From: Pholiota molesta
Taxonomy: Eukaryota > Basidiomycota > Agaricomycetes > Agaricales > Strophariaceae
Assembly: GCA_014925825.1 (NCBI GenBank)
Contig: JACGCK010000329.1
Location: forward strand, 1 to 40,160
DNA length: 40,160 nucleotides
Direction of reading: 5' to 3'
The translations under genes and the position numbers were made by a program. The notes beneath the pieces are model-generated. The model had not been told where the DNA came from and made no database searches. It saw only the letters and a list, made by a program, of their open reading frames with translations. Of this stretch, positions 1-11,285 are shown piece after piece. The first letter of the stretch is position 1, and every line of letters begins with the position of its first letter.

Positions 1-709
1 GAAAGAAAAGGTAAGTCTCCCGGTTCCAAAGTCTCCTTTTTACGATGTACTTACAGATACGTAGCATATGCCTGGTAGCGTCAGCGCCCGGTTACATGCT
101 ACCCTCATTCAGGCTACAACTGAAAGAGATAAATATGCTACCAAGGCTAAGTTCACAGGCTGGGCGCTTAATGTAGCTATTGGGTTGCAAGTGCTTCTTG
201 GTTCTCTTACCACTGGATTATCCGCAGTGGCCACTCGAGGGAAATCGGTATGTATTTTCCTCTTCTGAGACGCCCAAATTGCGATATTTAGCCAATTTAA
301 TCGAATCATTTTAGGCAGCCGTGCCGACCACCATTCTAGGTAACTCGTTTTCGATTGACTGGCTTATTACTTTTTCTAACTTCGCTTACTTAGGTGCACT
401 GGCTACCCTTGTCGCTTCGTACCTTGCCCGTGCGAGAGGCTCAAACGAGCCAGAATTATCAATTACTCGTGTAAAAGATCTGGAGCAATTCATCAGAGAA
501 TGCACCAACTTCCAAATGGATCACGGAGAACATATGGGTCACGACTACGACGGCAAAATTGACGGATTTAGGATGCGATTTGAAAGCCTCTTGGGGAATG
601 CTAACGGGTAAGGGATTGTTTTCGTCAATCATTGATAAACCTCGGTTCCTCATTCGTAATCAGGGAGCGTAAACTATCATCAGCTGGTGTTCAAATGCAC
701 AACGCTTAG
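1..709 (+). CDS. SLATT-domain two-TM protein, 5' truncated by window edge
   Basis: I read four exons: 1-10, 65-247, 315-607 and 664-709. The introns are 11-64, 248-314 and 608-663, all GT-AG and 54-67 nt long. The product keeps the fungal SLATT arrangement. An N-terminal helix with a charged TERDKYATKAKFTG stretch runs into TM1 (WALNVAIGLQVLLGSLTTGL). TM2 (FSNFAYLGALATLVASYL) follows, and then the hallmark ARARGSNEPELS segment and an amphipathic RVKDLEQFIREC helix. The last intron overrides an apparent stop at 609-611 and adds a short tail ending HNA. SLATT proteins in bacteria are predicted pore-forming effectors of conflict systems; the role of the fungal family is not established. The start codon and first exon lie outside the window. 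I infer membrane localisation only. Confidence 0.85.
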
Positions 710-767
710 CCTTTCAGTGAGAAGGTTTAAATTTGACCCTCGCACAATTCCTATGCATGTATACATA
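710..767. other. Short AT-rich spacer
   Basis: This is the 3' flank of the SLATT gene up to the TA target site of the fold-back element. No gene is visible. Confidence 0.5.
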
Positions 768-867
768 TGCTGGGCCAAGTGCCGAAAAATTAAATTGTAT
801 ATATATGTGACAAAAACTATATACATATAAAAAAATTTATACATACATGGCACTCTTTTGGAACACT

Positions 868-1625
868 GGGTGACTTTCCATAACGATAACTTGAATTATT
901 TAGAACTTGAAAGTTAAGCGATGTCAGTCGGAGTTTGAGCACGAATATTTACATTTCCACAACGCCCAAAATTGCTGATTTGAGATCAATATCTTGAATT
1001 ACTGTTCGATCTGATAAGCCATATCAACACCATATCTAACCCTTGTTTCCTCAAGGATCCCGCTCTGTTTTCAATCTGCATGGTACCGAGGTAGAGGACA
1101 AAGATTGGATGAAGAGGAAATGTGGCCCAGATACTTAACTTTATCAGTGCTAGTTGAGCGCTAGAGAACGGTGAATAGTGAGCACTGCGAGTAAGGAAAG
1201 CTTCAGTCAAACAAATGCAGAACCACGCATAGTAAGCGGAGAAATTCAGCGAGAAATTAGGAAAAGAGTAGACTACAGGCAATGTAGTGACTAGTCAGTG
1301 AGCAGAACAATCGCGTCGATGACGAAGAGCCTTGAAGCGCTCAGTGCGATGATTGCAATGATGCCGAAGTGCCGCTTGCCAAGCATGACAGAATAGGCAA
1401 TTATAACGCGCGGCAGGGTCCGGACCTGTCAAAAATGACAGCTCGCAACGTCTCAAAATTTGGAAGAGGGGGTGAGGGGCCTCCTCTAGATTTGAGGTTT
1501 AGACCTGTCAACTGATATTCAAGTTGACAGTTCGGTGGTTATATCATCATCGGCAACTCGGCGAAGGACCGTATTTAGAGTTAGATATTCTAAATAATTC
1601 AAGTTAGCGTTATGGAAAGTCACCC
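868..1625. mobile_element. Nested 758-bp TIR element (MITE-like)
   Basis: The ends are inverted repeats of about 38 bp with one mismatch, starting GGGTGACTTTCCATAACG. The flanking direct repeat is ACT (865-867 and 1626-1628). The right arm of the surrounding fold-back element has the corresponding sequence uninterrupted, so this insertion happened after that element formed. No transposase frame is present. A 3-bp duplication fits PIF/Harbinger or CACTA-type elements, but the superfamily is not proven. Confidence 0.8.
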
Positions 1626-2228
1626 ACTATATATAGGGTCTATAGATGCTATTAATGAGTTCTGCGCGCGCGAACAGAAAAAGTCTGTTCGCGCGCGCGC
1701 GAGCAACTCTGAGCCGGCCCGGCACGCCGGTCGAGCTTTTCGACCTCGTAGGGCGGGAGGCACGTACATTTACGGCACAATATGAGTATCTACGGAAAGC
1801 TACGGGCGAGGAGAACACATTGGTACTATGTTTCCACTGATCTGGGTCCTTCCACAAGGAGGAGGGGGAGATACCTTCAGTTTAGCATCTAGATCAGTGG
1901 TTACAGGCTGCTATTTCCGAACATTTACAATATATTAGGTATGTACAGGTTGGTATTGACTATAAGTAGGCATCCGGGTACGGTTTGGAAGCTTTCGGAG
2001 CCCAGGGAGTGCGGGAGAGCATCTCGCCGTTTCAGTGGCATGATTCAGAAGGCGTTGACAAGCATGGCCAAGCGTAGGCTCGGATCATTCAGCCATCGGC
2101 AGCCGTGGGGAAATTCGGCCGTCAAAGGTATCGGGCCCGGCAAATCAGCTGTCCGTGCCGGTTGCTTGTATATATTTGGCAGAGCCCTCCGCTGGCAAGG
2201 CCTTCGCCTGACAGAGAGGCTTCCTCAG

Positions 2229-2741
2229 GCTCTCCCGCACTCCCTAGGCTCCGGAAGCTTCCAAACTGTACCCGGAAGCCTACCTATAGTCAATACCAAC
2301 CTGTACATACCTGATATATTTTATATTTCCAGAAATAGCAGCCTGTAACCACTAAATTAGATGCTACACTCAATGTATCTCCCCCTCCTCCCTTTCCAAG
2401 ATCCCAAATCGAATTATAAGTTGCACCAACGTGTTCTCCTTGCCCGTAGCTTTTCGTAGATACCCAAATTGTGCCACAAATGTACGTGCCTCCCGCCCTA
2501 CGAGGTCGAAGAGCTGGGCTGGCCTACCGGGCCGGCTCAGAGTTGCTCGCGCGCGCGCGAACAGAACTTTCGCGCGCGCGAGCAGACTTTTTCTGTTCGC
2601 GCGCGCAGAATTCATCTATAACACCTCTAGATCACATATATAGTGTTCTTAAGGTGTGCCATATATGTGTAAAATTTCTTATAAGTATATAGTTTTTGTC
2701 ACATATATATGTAAATTAATTTTTCGGCACTTGGCCGAGCA
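2229..2741. repeat. Right arm of the fold-back element
   Basis: This is the reverse complement of 768-867 joined to 1629-2020. It contains alternating CG tracts (for example around 2549-2605) next to an ACAGAAAAAGTCTG-type mini-palindrome. The left arm has the same feature at 1664-1700. Confidence 0.85.
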
Positions 2742-3632
2742 TAGTATACATCGTCTGTTTGTCATTCTATTCTTACGGCGGTAAATCGACTGTAGAACAC
2801 TATGCCTTCCACAATTTTATTATTCCTGTTGTATACTCGCTGTCGTTGTAATTCTCTCTTTTGCACGTTTATCAGTTACAAGGACAAGTACCGATGTCCA
2901 TCCATTCCTTTCCTCCTAAATTGTTCCATCACTTATATACCTGGGCTAATTGAAGGACATACATATGATTTCCATAAACTTATCTTGATATATCCAGTAT
3001 TCTTCATTCAACCACATGTTCGCCGCCATTGAGCTTCATCGTCGAAATTTTTATGGCAAATCTATATATTCCTGCGAATTTACTTGAAAAAGTTTCCCTC
3101 TCTCATTGTATATGCAATTCGTTCAAGTCTCGCAGGACCTTGCGCTATCTGTCTCGGCGTATGCATAACGATGATGTCAGATTTAGGCGGCAAAATCACC
3201 AAGGAAATTTCTTAGTAAATCCTCAGTCCTGACGCGCGACATCTGATGGCCGGATGTGACCCGCGCTTTAAGCGCCCGTACGTTGCCTCCGTTCTCTCAC
3301 TCCAGAGGAAATATCGCAAGATACGTTGGTTAAATAACACAAATCATCTGTGTAGTGATTGAACCAATCTATGTGCGATTAGGATCATTTGTGGGATTCT
3401 CTTCCTCTCGTGCGTGGCATACCCGTAATAGATATACGTTTCGTGTAGCATGTTCAATAGCGAATACCAGGGCTCGGCTTTCGATGTTTAGCCAAGAGCC
3501 CGGATGTGCCCAGGTATAAATTACAACTATCCTATCCGTTATCGACTCCCGATCCATTTCCCGTTGTGATAAGTGGTGGAACGATATCAGACTTGGTGCG
3601 TATGACGAATTGCTGGAGAAATGAGAAAAAAA
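2742..3632. other. Intergenic stretch without a supported gene
   Basis: The sequence is AT-rich with only short chance reading frames. It ends in a run of seven A residues at 3626-3632, which is a T run on the minus strand and would terminate Pol III transcription of the adjacent tRNA. Confidence 0.5.
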
Positions 3633-3743
3633 TGACAAGAAGGGGACTTGAACCCCTGCCACATTACTGTGATGAGAAGCCTGCTCTTAACAGGAAGCTG
3701 CTTAAGCTTGAGTCACACGCCTTAACCGCTCGGCCATCTTGCC
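3633..3743 (-). tRNA. tRNA-Leu (CAA) with 33-nt intron
   Basis: On the minus strand the acceptor stem GGCAAGA pairs with TCTTGTC. The D arm begins GGCCGAGCGGTTAAGGC, the A-box region. The anticodon stem TGTGA pairs with TCACA around loop CTCAAGA, giving anticodon CAA. The T arm is AGGGG-TTCAAGT-CCCCT (B box) and the discriminator base is A. A 33-nt intron lies one base 3' of the anticodon (plus positions 3674-3706), the usual place and typical size for fungal tRNA-Leu(CAA). The variable arm is about 10 nt, short for leucine. A seven-T terminator follows. I am sure it is a tRNA and somewhat less sure of the intron ends. Confidence 0.85.
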
Positions 3744-3904
3744 ATAAATTTTAGCGCCCACCTATACTTTCTAGATACTGGAATACTAGAAGGCGGCTGC
3801 TTGGTGAGTTTGTATTGGTGCGGCCGTCAGCCTCGTCCAAAGTTCAAGGTAAAATATTCCATATCATTCAGTGGCATTGGTATAACACAGAAATCTATCC
3901 ATTT

Positions 3905-5290
3905 CTAAGCAATGATGGTCTCAGTCGTCCGTGTTCGAGTGTCCTTCAGGAACTTAACTAGATCCGTTCCTCCCGTCCCCTTCAAAGGAACTTTCGTCAA
4001 GCCCGAACTTGAATCGTCTGCGGTACCATCTAGCGCAGACGCAGCAAGTTTTGCCCTTCTAGCAGGACCCAAAATGTAGAGCGCGGCGATGATCATATGC
4101 GCATCGCGAAATGTCTTCAGAGCCATGACGGCGCCATTATATGCCGCCAGAAGCTCGTCGTCCTTCGAATCAGTAACGAAGATTCGTAACGGGCGTGGAT
4201 TCGCCTTTAAATGGTCGAGGAAGAGCCTGTGGTTCCTCGGCATGTATGATTGCATGCGGGACATGAATGGTGGCTGCCCCGGAGATGTCGCCTGATGGTC
4301 CACGCCGAGGAAGATGTCGAGGACGTGAATCATGGAACTTTGGCCCGCGCTTGGCCCCGATAATTCCCTCGGAATGTGCAGCTCCGGGTATTCCTCTACG
4401 CCTTCGAATATCCATTTCCGCTTGTGCTCGTCAGAATCTTCGCCTCTGAACCAGGGGCGAACCAGGTTGTAGTAAACGTCGGGGTTGCACTTCGTTTTTA
4501 CATCTAGTAACAGTTTCTCGAGTTCCCCGATCGTATTTGAAATGGTGCCCAGATAACCCGTTATTCGGCGGACAGCAATAGCATCTCCAACGAAAGTCTC
4601 GTCCATCGTCATACGCATAAGTTCTAGGATTTCCACTCCTCGAAGTTCGATACGCGCCGAACAAAGATAAAATTCTTCCTCGTCGACGAGCCCGGTAAAT
4701 AAAGTCTGAATTCTGATATTGTTGATGTCGGGGGTCTGCTCCGGATATTGCGTACCTGACTTATAGTCCCAATTGTAGAGCACGGTGTCGGAAAACGTGA
4801 GTACAGGCGGCAGATCCAGCTTGCTGGCAAGCTGGAGAATGGGCAGAGAAATTGACGGTGGTATGGATACGGATTTGTTGGGCGGGAGGCTTTGGACATA
4901 GAAGTGGAGGATATACGCGAGGATCAGGTGAGCTCGCCTGAGAAAGATGACCGACTGTTCAAGGCCGACTACAGAGAGTACAGGCATCTACGACAATCGT
5001 CTCTCAGCTTCAGACATGATCTGCGCAAGCAAAAGACGAAGGAAATGCACCTCGCGTACTTCAGCGCGCCAACGCTCTGAAGTCAAGGCTTCCGATGCGG
5101 TCAAACCGATTTTGTCCCCGAGTTGCAATTTAGCCCCTATCGCGCTGTCTAACGCAACCTCCCAAGCTTCCCATCTTTCTGGCAAACGCGAGGTTGGAGG
5201 CTCGGGCGCCATGAATCCAGTGTGTTGGTCGACATCGAATACAGGGGTTGTGTTGACAGAGGATATGAGACGTTGTAGTTGGTTGGCCAT
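3905..5290 (-). CDS. Indoleamine 2,3-dioxygenase, paralogue A
   Basis: This haem enzyme oxidises L-tryptophan to N-formylkynurenine, the first step of the kynurenine route to NAD. It has two exons: 5290-5051 (80 residues) and 4987-3905 (360 residues). They are separated by a 63-nt intron (5050-4988) whose TAG acceptor would be read as a stop if unspliced. The 440-residue product has the family motifs in order: FDVDQHTGFMAP, LPPVLTFSDTVLYNW, MTMDETFVGD, RPWFRGED, SGPSAGQSS and FRDAHMII. The His in FRDAH is the expected proximal haem ligand and SGPSAGQS corresponds to the GGSAGQS signature. The C-terminus GTGGTDLVKFLK is also typical. It is transcribed divergently from a second IDO gene 858 bp away. 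The frame is intact. Confidence 0.95.
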
Positions 5291-6148
5291 GAAGAAATAG
5301 TATGGGCGGTGTTGCGAGTGTTGAGGGTGAGCCTGGAGCTACGAAGATGGTGTCTTTGTAGGAATTGAATGTGATGACATCAAATGAATCCTCCCGGACG
5401 GGTTGACGTTATCTGCATAGAAGATATGGGGTCCAAAATATTGCACACCACAATTGGCACACAGGGCATAGGAGGCGGCGGAGCGGCAATCCAGTCGGGT
5501 CTTATCCGTACGCATAAGTAGGTATTCATGCAGACAAGTTGACGTCAATCGTTGCGGAGAATAGAGGCCAACAATGCGCTCGAGATAGTACTAGCTTGTC
5601 TCAAGATAACTTTCCTTCATCGCTTGCAATATAAAAAATTTCCAACAAATCTCCTTCGCAAAGCAGGCAGCAGTGTTCAAAAGTCTTCAACCAACCACAA
5701 TATGATATCACGTGCAGAGAGTAATTAGACCTTGTGAATTTATAAAGAGAGAACAACAATCTAGTAATCAAAAGAATATAAGCGTAAATGTTCGAACCTA
5801 AACCTTGGGGATAATTCCACCTTTAAGCGCTAAGCGCCCATGAACACCCGTGAATAACTAGCGTGGATGACCAGCGTTAGTGACTAGCAGCAGCGATACT
5901 ATTTTTAGGAACATGACTTCCGTTTATGGGAATTCTTAGGGCTGTTCTAGGCTTCGGATGAGTTCGGATCAGGGTGAAAACAAATGTCAGCTGATCCGTT
6001 TCTATACTTAGTAACAATCTGATAAGATGCCCATCGTGATATTTTCTGCGAAATCTCGAATTCTGATTCATCTGTTGCACTTTGTATTAGTAACCTGAAC
6101 CCGACTCCCATACTCTAGGCATACCTTCAACGCCTGCGGCATCTTCTT
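5291..6148. promoter_or_regulatory. Shared divergent promoter region of the two IDO genes
   Basis: These 858 bp separate the start codons of the two IDO paralogues, so both promoters must lie here. I see no clear TATA box next to either start and no convincing gene. Calling it a promoter region is inference from the head-to-head arrangement. Confidence 0.55.
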
Positions 6149-7687
6149 ATGGCTCAATTGAGCGCAGACCATTTCCTATCTCTTCCTCGGCCAGATATTC
6201 ATGTCGGTCCATCTCCTGGCGTAGTGGACACCACCACACTCGCAGCCCATGATTTCGACGTAGACACAAGAACTGGTTTTATGCCACCTCAAGTACCTGT
6301 GCGGCGTCTTGTTTCTGAGTGGGAATCATGGGAGGTCCTTCTTGATGACGCTATTTCCGACATCTTACAATTAGGGGAGAGTGCAAAGCTTACAGAATCC
6401 CAGAAGCAAGCCTCGGAACGATGGAGGGAACGGGTCCGAAAGGTGTGTCACTCCCACACCCCGGATATATATAAAATTCATTAATGTTATGCGACAAATT
6501 CTTAGTTACCAATAATCTCGATAGAAGAGATGAAATCCTCGGAAGTCGTTCTACGGCGCGCACATCTTGTCCTAGCGTGGATTATGCATTTCTACGTCCA
6601 CTCCCTTCCTCCAACCGAATCCATCCGTATCCCACCTCCCCTCACGCTTCCTCTTCTTCAAGTATCAGCTGAACTTCAGCTGCCACCTGTATTGACCTAC
6701 TCGGATGACGTACTCTACAATTGGCATCTAGGTGAATCTGATAGCGAAGATCTACCAACGGAATCGACGATACGTTGCCAAACTTCCTTCACTTCCACGA
6801 AAGACGAAGCCGAGTTCTACCTTACCTCGGCGCGGATGGAGCTGGCGGGTGTTGACGCGCTGGATCTTATGAGGTCTACCATGGATGAAGCTTTCGTTGG
6901 CGATGACATCGCCGTCCGCAGAATTACGGAATATCTCCGTCAACTGGTCGACGTCACACACCGTCTCCGGGTCATGTTGTTAGACGTTAAAGAAGGCTGT
7001 AGCCCGGAAGTGTTTTACCACGACATTCGACCATGGTTTCGCGGCGAGGATTCCCAAAGCGGAAGGAAATGGATATTCGAGGGAATCGAGCAGGACCCAA
7101 CCCTCGTCCATCCAACCGAACTGTCCGGGCCTAGCGCAGGCCAGAGCGCCCTCATTCACGCGATTGACATCTTCCTTGGGGTTGACAAGTATTCGCACGG
7201 CAAGGAACTCACTGGGCTTGCTTCAGAGACTCCAGAATCTATGACCCACCAAGCCGCGTTTCTCAAGCGCATGCAGTTATACATGCCCAGACACCATCGC
7301 GCATTCCTCAACCATCTCTCTAATAACCCTCGCCCTCTTCGCGACCTCGTTTTCACCGCGTCTACTTCCGAGACTAACAAGGCTGACGGAGCCGCGCTCC
7401 TGGAGGCTTACAACGCCGCTGTTCTGGCGCTCAAGGAATTCCGCGACGCACACATGATCATCGTCACTTTGTACATCATCGGACCCTCGCGACGCGCCCG
7501 TGGATCTACCTCGTCTGCTCAACCCCATCCCCGGGAAGATGCTGTGGTTGAACCACAGGGGCCCGGTAGAGAACATGTGTCGGAAAAACGGGGTACCCAT
7601 CAGGCGCCCTTGAAAGGGACAGGTGGTACCGACCTCATTCAGTTCCTCAAAAGTGTACGAGATCAAACCAAGGGAGCGCTGATGTAA
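6149..7687 (+). CDS. Indoleamine 2,3-dioxygenase, paralogue B
   Basis: This is a second IDO, predicted to convert tryptophan to N-formylkynurenine. The exons are 6149-6442 (98 residues) and 6506-7687 (393 residues). The 63-nt intron 6443-6505 is in the same phase and at the same aligned position as in paralogue A; exon 2 begins LPIISIEEMK against MPVLSVVGLE. Motifs are FDVDTRTGFMPP, LPPVLTYSDDVLYNW, RPWFRGED, SGPSAGQS and FRDAHMII with the proximal haem His. At about 491 residues it is longer than paralogue A. The extra length comes from a longer N-terminus, a short insert after the LGVD motif and a charged insert (QPHPREDAVVEPQGPGREH) before the GTGGTDL end. The frame is intact. Subfunctionalisation is possible but not shown. 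Confidence 0.95.
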
Positions 7688-10600
7688 ATAAAAATTAATG
7701 GTGCGAAATTTCTCCAGTGGATTCGGGGTAAGCAGAACCAAAGTTGTATATTAGGTAGGGCTATCGCCAATGTCGCTTCATTTATTATTATGTATACAAC
7801 TTTTTCTAAGCTTGTTAATTACGTGCATAGAAATAACATGTTACATATATGGACCTTGCGTACCAGATAACCGAATTTGAGTTCTGTATACGATTCTGTT
7901 GAATGTACATCTCTGCAACACATCGCAACTAATTCGAGCAAAATACAAGCCATAGGATTATAACTCACTCGGCGGCCAGAAATCTCCAACGTCAAAACAT
8001 ATCCCGATCAGACGGCTAGTCAACTAGTCACCTATCAAAACGTCGCATCGTGTTTTTCGCCAATTCGTGTCAGGATGAAAAGAGCACAAGGGCATTCGCC
8101 TGCCGACCGCCACTGGCTACTTGCTCTCGGTGCCAGCCTGAAATGGGGGGCCAGGGTCTCGAGGATCGTTGTCCATCTGATATTTCATCATGACTGGCCA
8201 GCGCTGTAGGCGAGGGCCTTTTAGGCTAGCGGATGGGTGTGACAACAATGGGGGAGTGCATGTCCTAATGGATCTCGGTTGGTTTTGTGGACCTACACGT
8301 GTGAGAATTATGGGGTATGCGAAGATGAGAAAATTAGAATGCCATATTCCATATTTGAGGTTTATACACTGTACTACTAAATTTGCGTTGATTGAATTGG
8401 GCAAGGAATTATGGCTCTTTAAGTTCAGTATTTTCGCGTTCAAGTTGATTCGAAATTCGTCCAGCTCTGGTGGCTACTTAAAATGCACTAGAAACTCCGA
8501 TGCGACTAGAATGCTGAGGCGAATTTCTCAATTGGTATAAGTATATTGGATTCCAGAATAATCAAGGGCCTGCACGCGTGTGCGTATGTGAAGACCTGGA
8601 GGAACGACCCCTGTGACCCTGATGATATCCAAATTCGGACATTCCCATATTGCGAACAAAGGGCGCCAATTTGGGAACCGAGGTCCGACACCAATACGCC
8701 GCAGGACTGGCCAGGATGTTCTGAAGAAGCACACCATAAGTTAGGAGGGAGACTTGCACATTTCCTCCGGGAGATTCAGATAGAAAAGGGCATATGCCTT
8801 TGTAAAAATTGATCTCCGTAGTACGTAGTGAATTTCTTTGCGTGATTGCGTCTCGACTCTGCGGCTAAGCAAGTACGTTATCGACTAAGATCAAGCGCCT
8901 ATGCTGCTGTTACTACGTGAACCTATCAACGCATTTTGTTGAAGCCCGTAAAAACCGCCTGTAGCAAGTTGTGGGTCCCGCAATTCTGATGTAGTCGCGG
9001 CTTGTCGCTATACCGACAAACAAGAATTCCGAATAGGACATAGGAGGGTTCCAAGTTTCTCAGAAGAGGCAAAGTATTTCCACCGTAGGTAGCGTCGTGA
9101 CTCTTGAAAATTCTCAGAATTAATTCAATTTAATTCGGGCAGGTATGAGCATCTTAGTTAGGTGGTATGCATCGTGATCGAAAGGTGCGATTCGAGTGGA
9201 AGCGAGCAATGGTAAGATGCTTTCTGTTCCAATTCCATTCAAGATCTCCAGGAAGCATGCTTGCAGAGAAACACCAAGTCTTTTGATATGCCCCGATCTC
9301 CCGAATAAAAATAAAGCATACGGATATAGGATATCCATCGATGGCCACATAACATTTAAATAGAGATGTCCACGTATGTCGCAGCCGTGGACTTCCAAGG
9401 GCTTCCTAGAACCCAGCATATGCATGGATGTATTTTAAATGTACGGAGATGGTGAAGATTGTGAAAGGAACGCTGCATCTAATGCATTGGATGGGACACG
9501 AGGCAGCTTTGTGATAAAATAGCGGAAAGGAAACAAAAATAACATAGAGCAGCACGTACATCGTCCGTATTTGGAACCTATCTAACCTGTCAATGCGGTC
9601 GGTCACGGACAATGGGAGGGCATGTTTCCGTTTTTCAATCGTCCATCCGATGTGCAGATTGCCGACCTCTGAAGCAAATTCGAAGAATGGGAATCTGCGA
9701 GAAAGAATGTGATGATCCGCTTTGTGTGACATTCACATCGAGAATACTTATACGAAGGCCTGTCAAACAGATCGAGGAGGATGGAATTTTGATTTTCGAT
9801 GTACCGTAGGATCCTGTAGGATTCACTTCTCTTGCGATTCTACAACTACTTGGAGTCCCCGTCCACGAGTGTGTCCTATTTCTGTAGCCTATTCCCTTGA
9901 AAAAAAAACTGATATTTTCGTTCGAATATTTTCCGCCACATTGGATGCATCCTTATTAGATCTTTCGTTGCGACGCTATGTGGTAAAAAAATATGACACA
10001 GAGTACGGCTTGTTCCCGCGGCTTTGAAATCAACTTTATTGGTTAGCGCCTAAATTTTTTTGTCTGCATCAAAGCAAGGGACGAGAGATAGCAGGAGATA
10101 GCACTAAGCATAGTCTTGAACGGAGATAGCGCTCAGTGGAATTTCCAGGTCCTAATATGGCCTTGTCCACCTATAGACATTTCTGCCAAGTTCCCAGATT
10201 GGGATTTTCGTTGTGTTTGTTGCCTTGACAGCTTTTGAAGCGCTGGAATTAGGGGGAAGTTTTGGGTGTATACTGCAATCGCTAAGGATTTAGTACATCT
10301 GTGGGTTACGGCTGGATACTACTGCAGGTTTGCATTGGATTTAGAATGCCGTGGAATTACTGACGAAAATTATTGGACGATTACGTCGTTGACGATTTAT
10401 ATGCTGTTTTGAATCAATGAGAACTTAGCTGCACTTCAGTTCTCACTGAGGCCTCAGCTATTGTAGTTACTTATCTTTGTTGATCTTCCTCGTCTTTTGT
10501 CCATAGAGTTGCTTCGGTAAAATTAAAGCTCTGAAGTGTTCATTTAGCGAAGCTCTAACAGTTCAATTGTCCTGCTGGCTAAAAAGGGAAGCGTGACCCT

Positions 10601-11167
10601 AAGTCTCACGGTCGAGGCTTTTTGTTCTGGGAGCCACATGACGGGGGTGGGATTGTCATAGGTGGGTCGAGGACAATTGGGCGTCACATATCGAGAAAGA
10701 AGACGGATGCCGTCCCCTTTACCAGCTCATATTCACATTGCCTGCAGGCAGATCGTGGGTCCCTAATCACATCAATGCCCTTTCGGATTTGGGAATAACA
10801 AAAAGGATTTCGATCATTCGATGACAAAAAAAACAACAAAAGCAGTGCAGCGAAGAACAACAACAGCAAAACTGCCGACCGCGCTGCAATCTTTCTTTGT
10901 CCCGTGTGCACTGTCACGAAACAAAAAGAAATTGGCCAGCGAAATGACAATCCATCCCAAACTGTATTCACATTCGGTGGGGATTTCCCGGTGCGCACCT
11001 CAAGAAGCTCTTTCTTTTTTGTTCTCCACTCATATGTATCTCGTCCAGCCCCTCAGATTCGATCATCGACCCTTCCCAGATCTCCCCTTTGAGTCATCCC
11101 AGATCCGTATACGCCAATTAACCGTACAGCCAATCCCTCTCCCTTAATTCACATCTCATAGGACACC
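7688..11167. other. 3.5-kb region with no gene I can support
   Basis: Reading frames on both strands are short (about 116 residues or less), lack recognisable domains and do not join through convincing GT-AG introns. The minus strand at 9120-9830 holds some frames with reasonable composition that could be a decayed gene, but I cannot name a family. A T-rich Inr-like stretch precedes the MYND gene. Confidence 0.4.
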
Positions 11168-11174
11168 TATATAA
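11168..11174 (+). promoter_or_regulatory. TATA box of the MYND-finger gene
   Basis: TATATAA lies 112 bp upstream of the ATG at 11286, followed by pyrimidine-rich sequence. This is consistent with a core promoter. Confidence 0.5.
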
Positions 11175-11285
11175 TATCCCGTGTAATGGCCTTTGTTGTC
11201 TGACTCGAACATCCTTCGCCTGGACTCTCGTTCTCACCTCCGGTCCCATCCAATCTTGTCATATCCCGATCATATCTTGACTGCC

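Larger units (their letters stand above)
768..2741. mobile_element. Fold-back (long inverted-repeat) TIR element, non-autonomous
   Basis: The left arm (768-867 plus 1629-2020) and right arm (2229-2741) are near-identical reverse complements of about 0.5 kb. They surround a loop of about 208 bp. The outer ends read TGCTGGGCCAAGTGCCG on the left and TGCTCGGCCAAGTGCCG on the right in reverse complement. Each is flanked by TA (766-767 and 2742-2743), which suggests Tc1/mariner-type insertion. Open frames across it are mirror images of each other, as expected of palindromic DNA, and no transposase motif is seen. Without the nested insertion the element is about 1.2 kb. Its transcript would fold into a very long hairpin. 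The superfamily assignment is inference from the TA duplication alone. Confidence 0.8.

Noticed and set aside
1627..2692. Several 60-135-residue frames on both strands
   Set aside because: They are mirror images produced by the fold-back arms and contain low-complexity Ala/Arg repeats from CG tracts; no protein family is visible.
8117..9826. Frames of 60-116 residues as possible genes
   Set aside because: No domain, no consistent intron structure and overlapping frames on both strands; at most a decayed gene.
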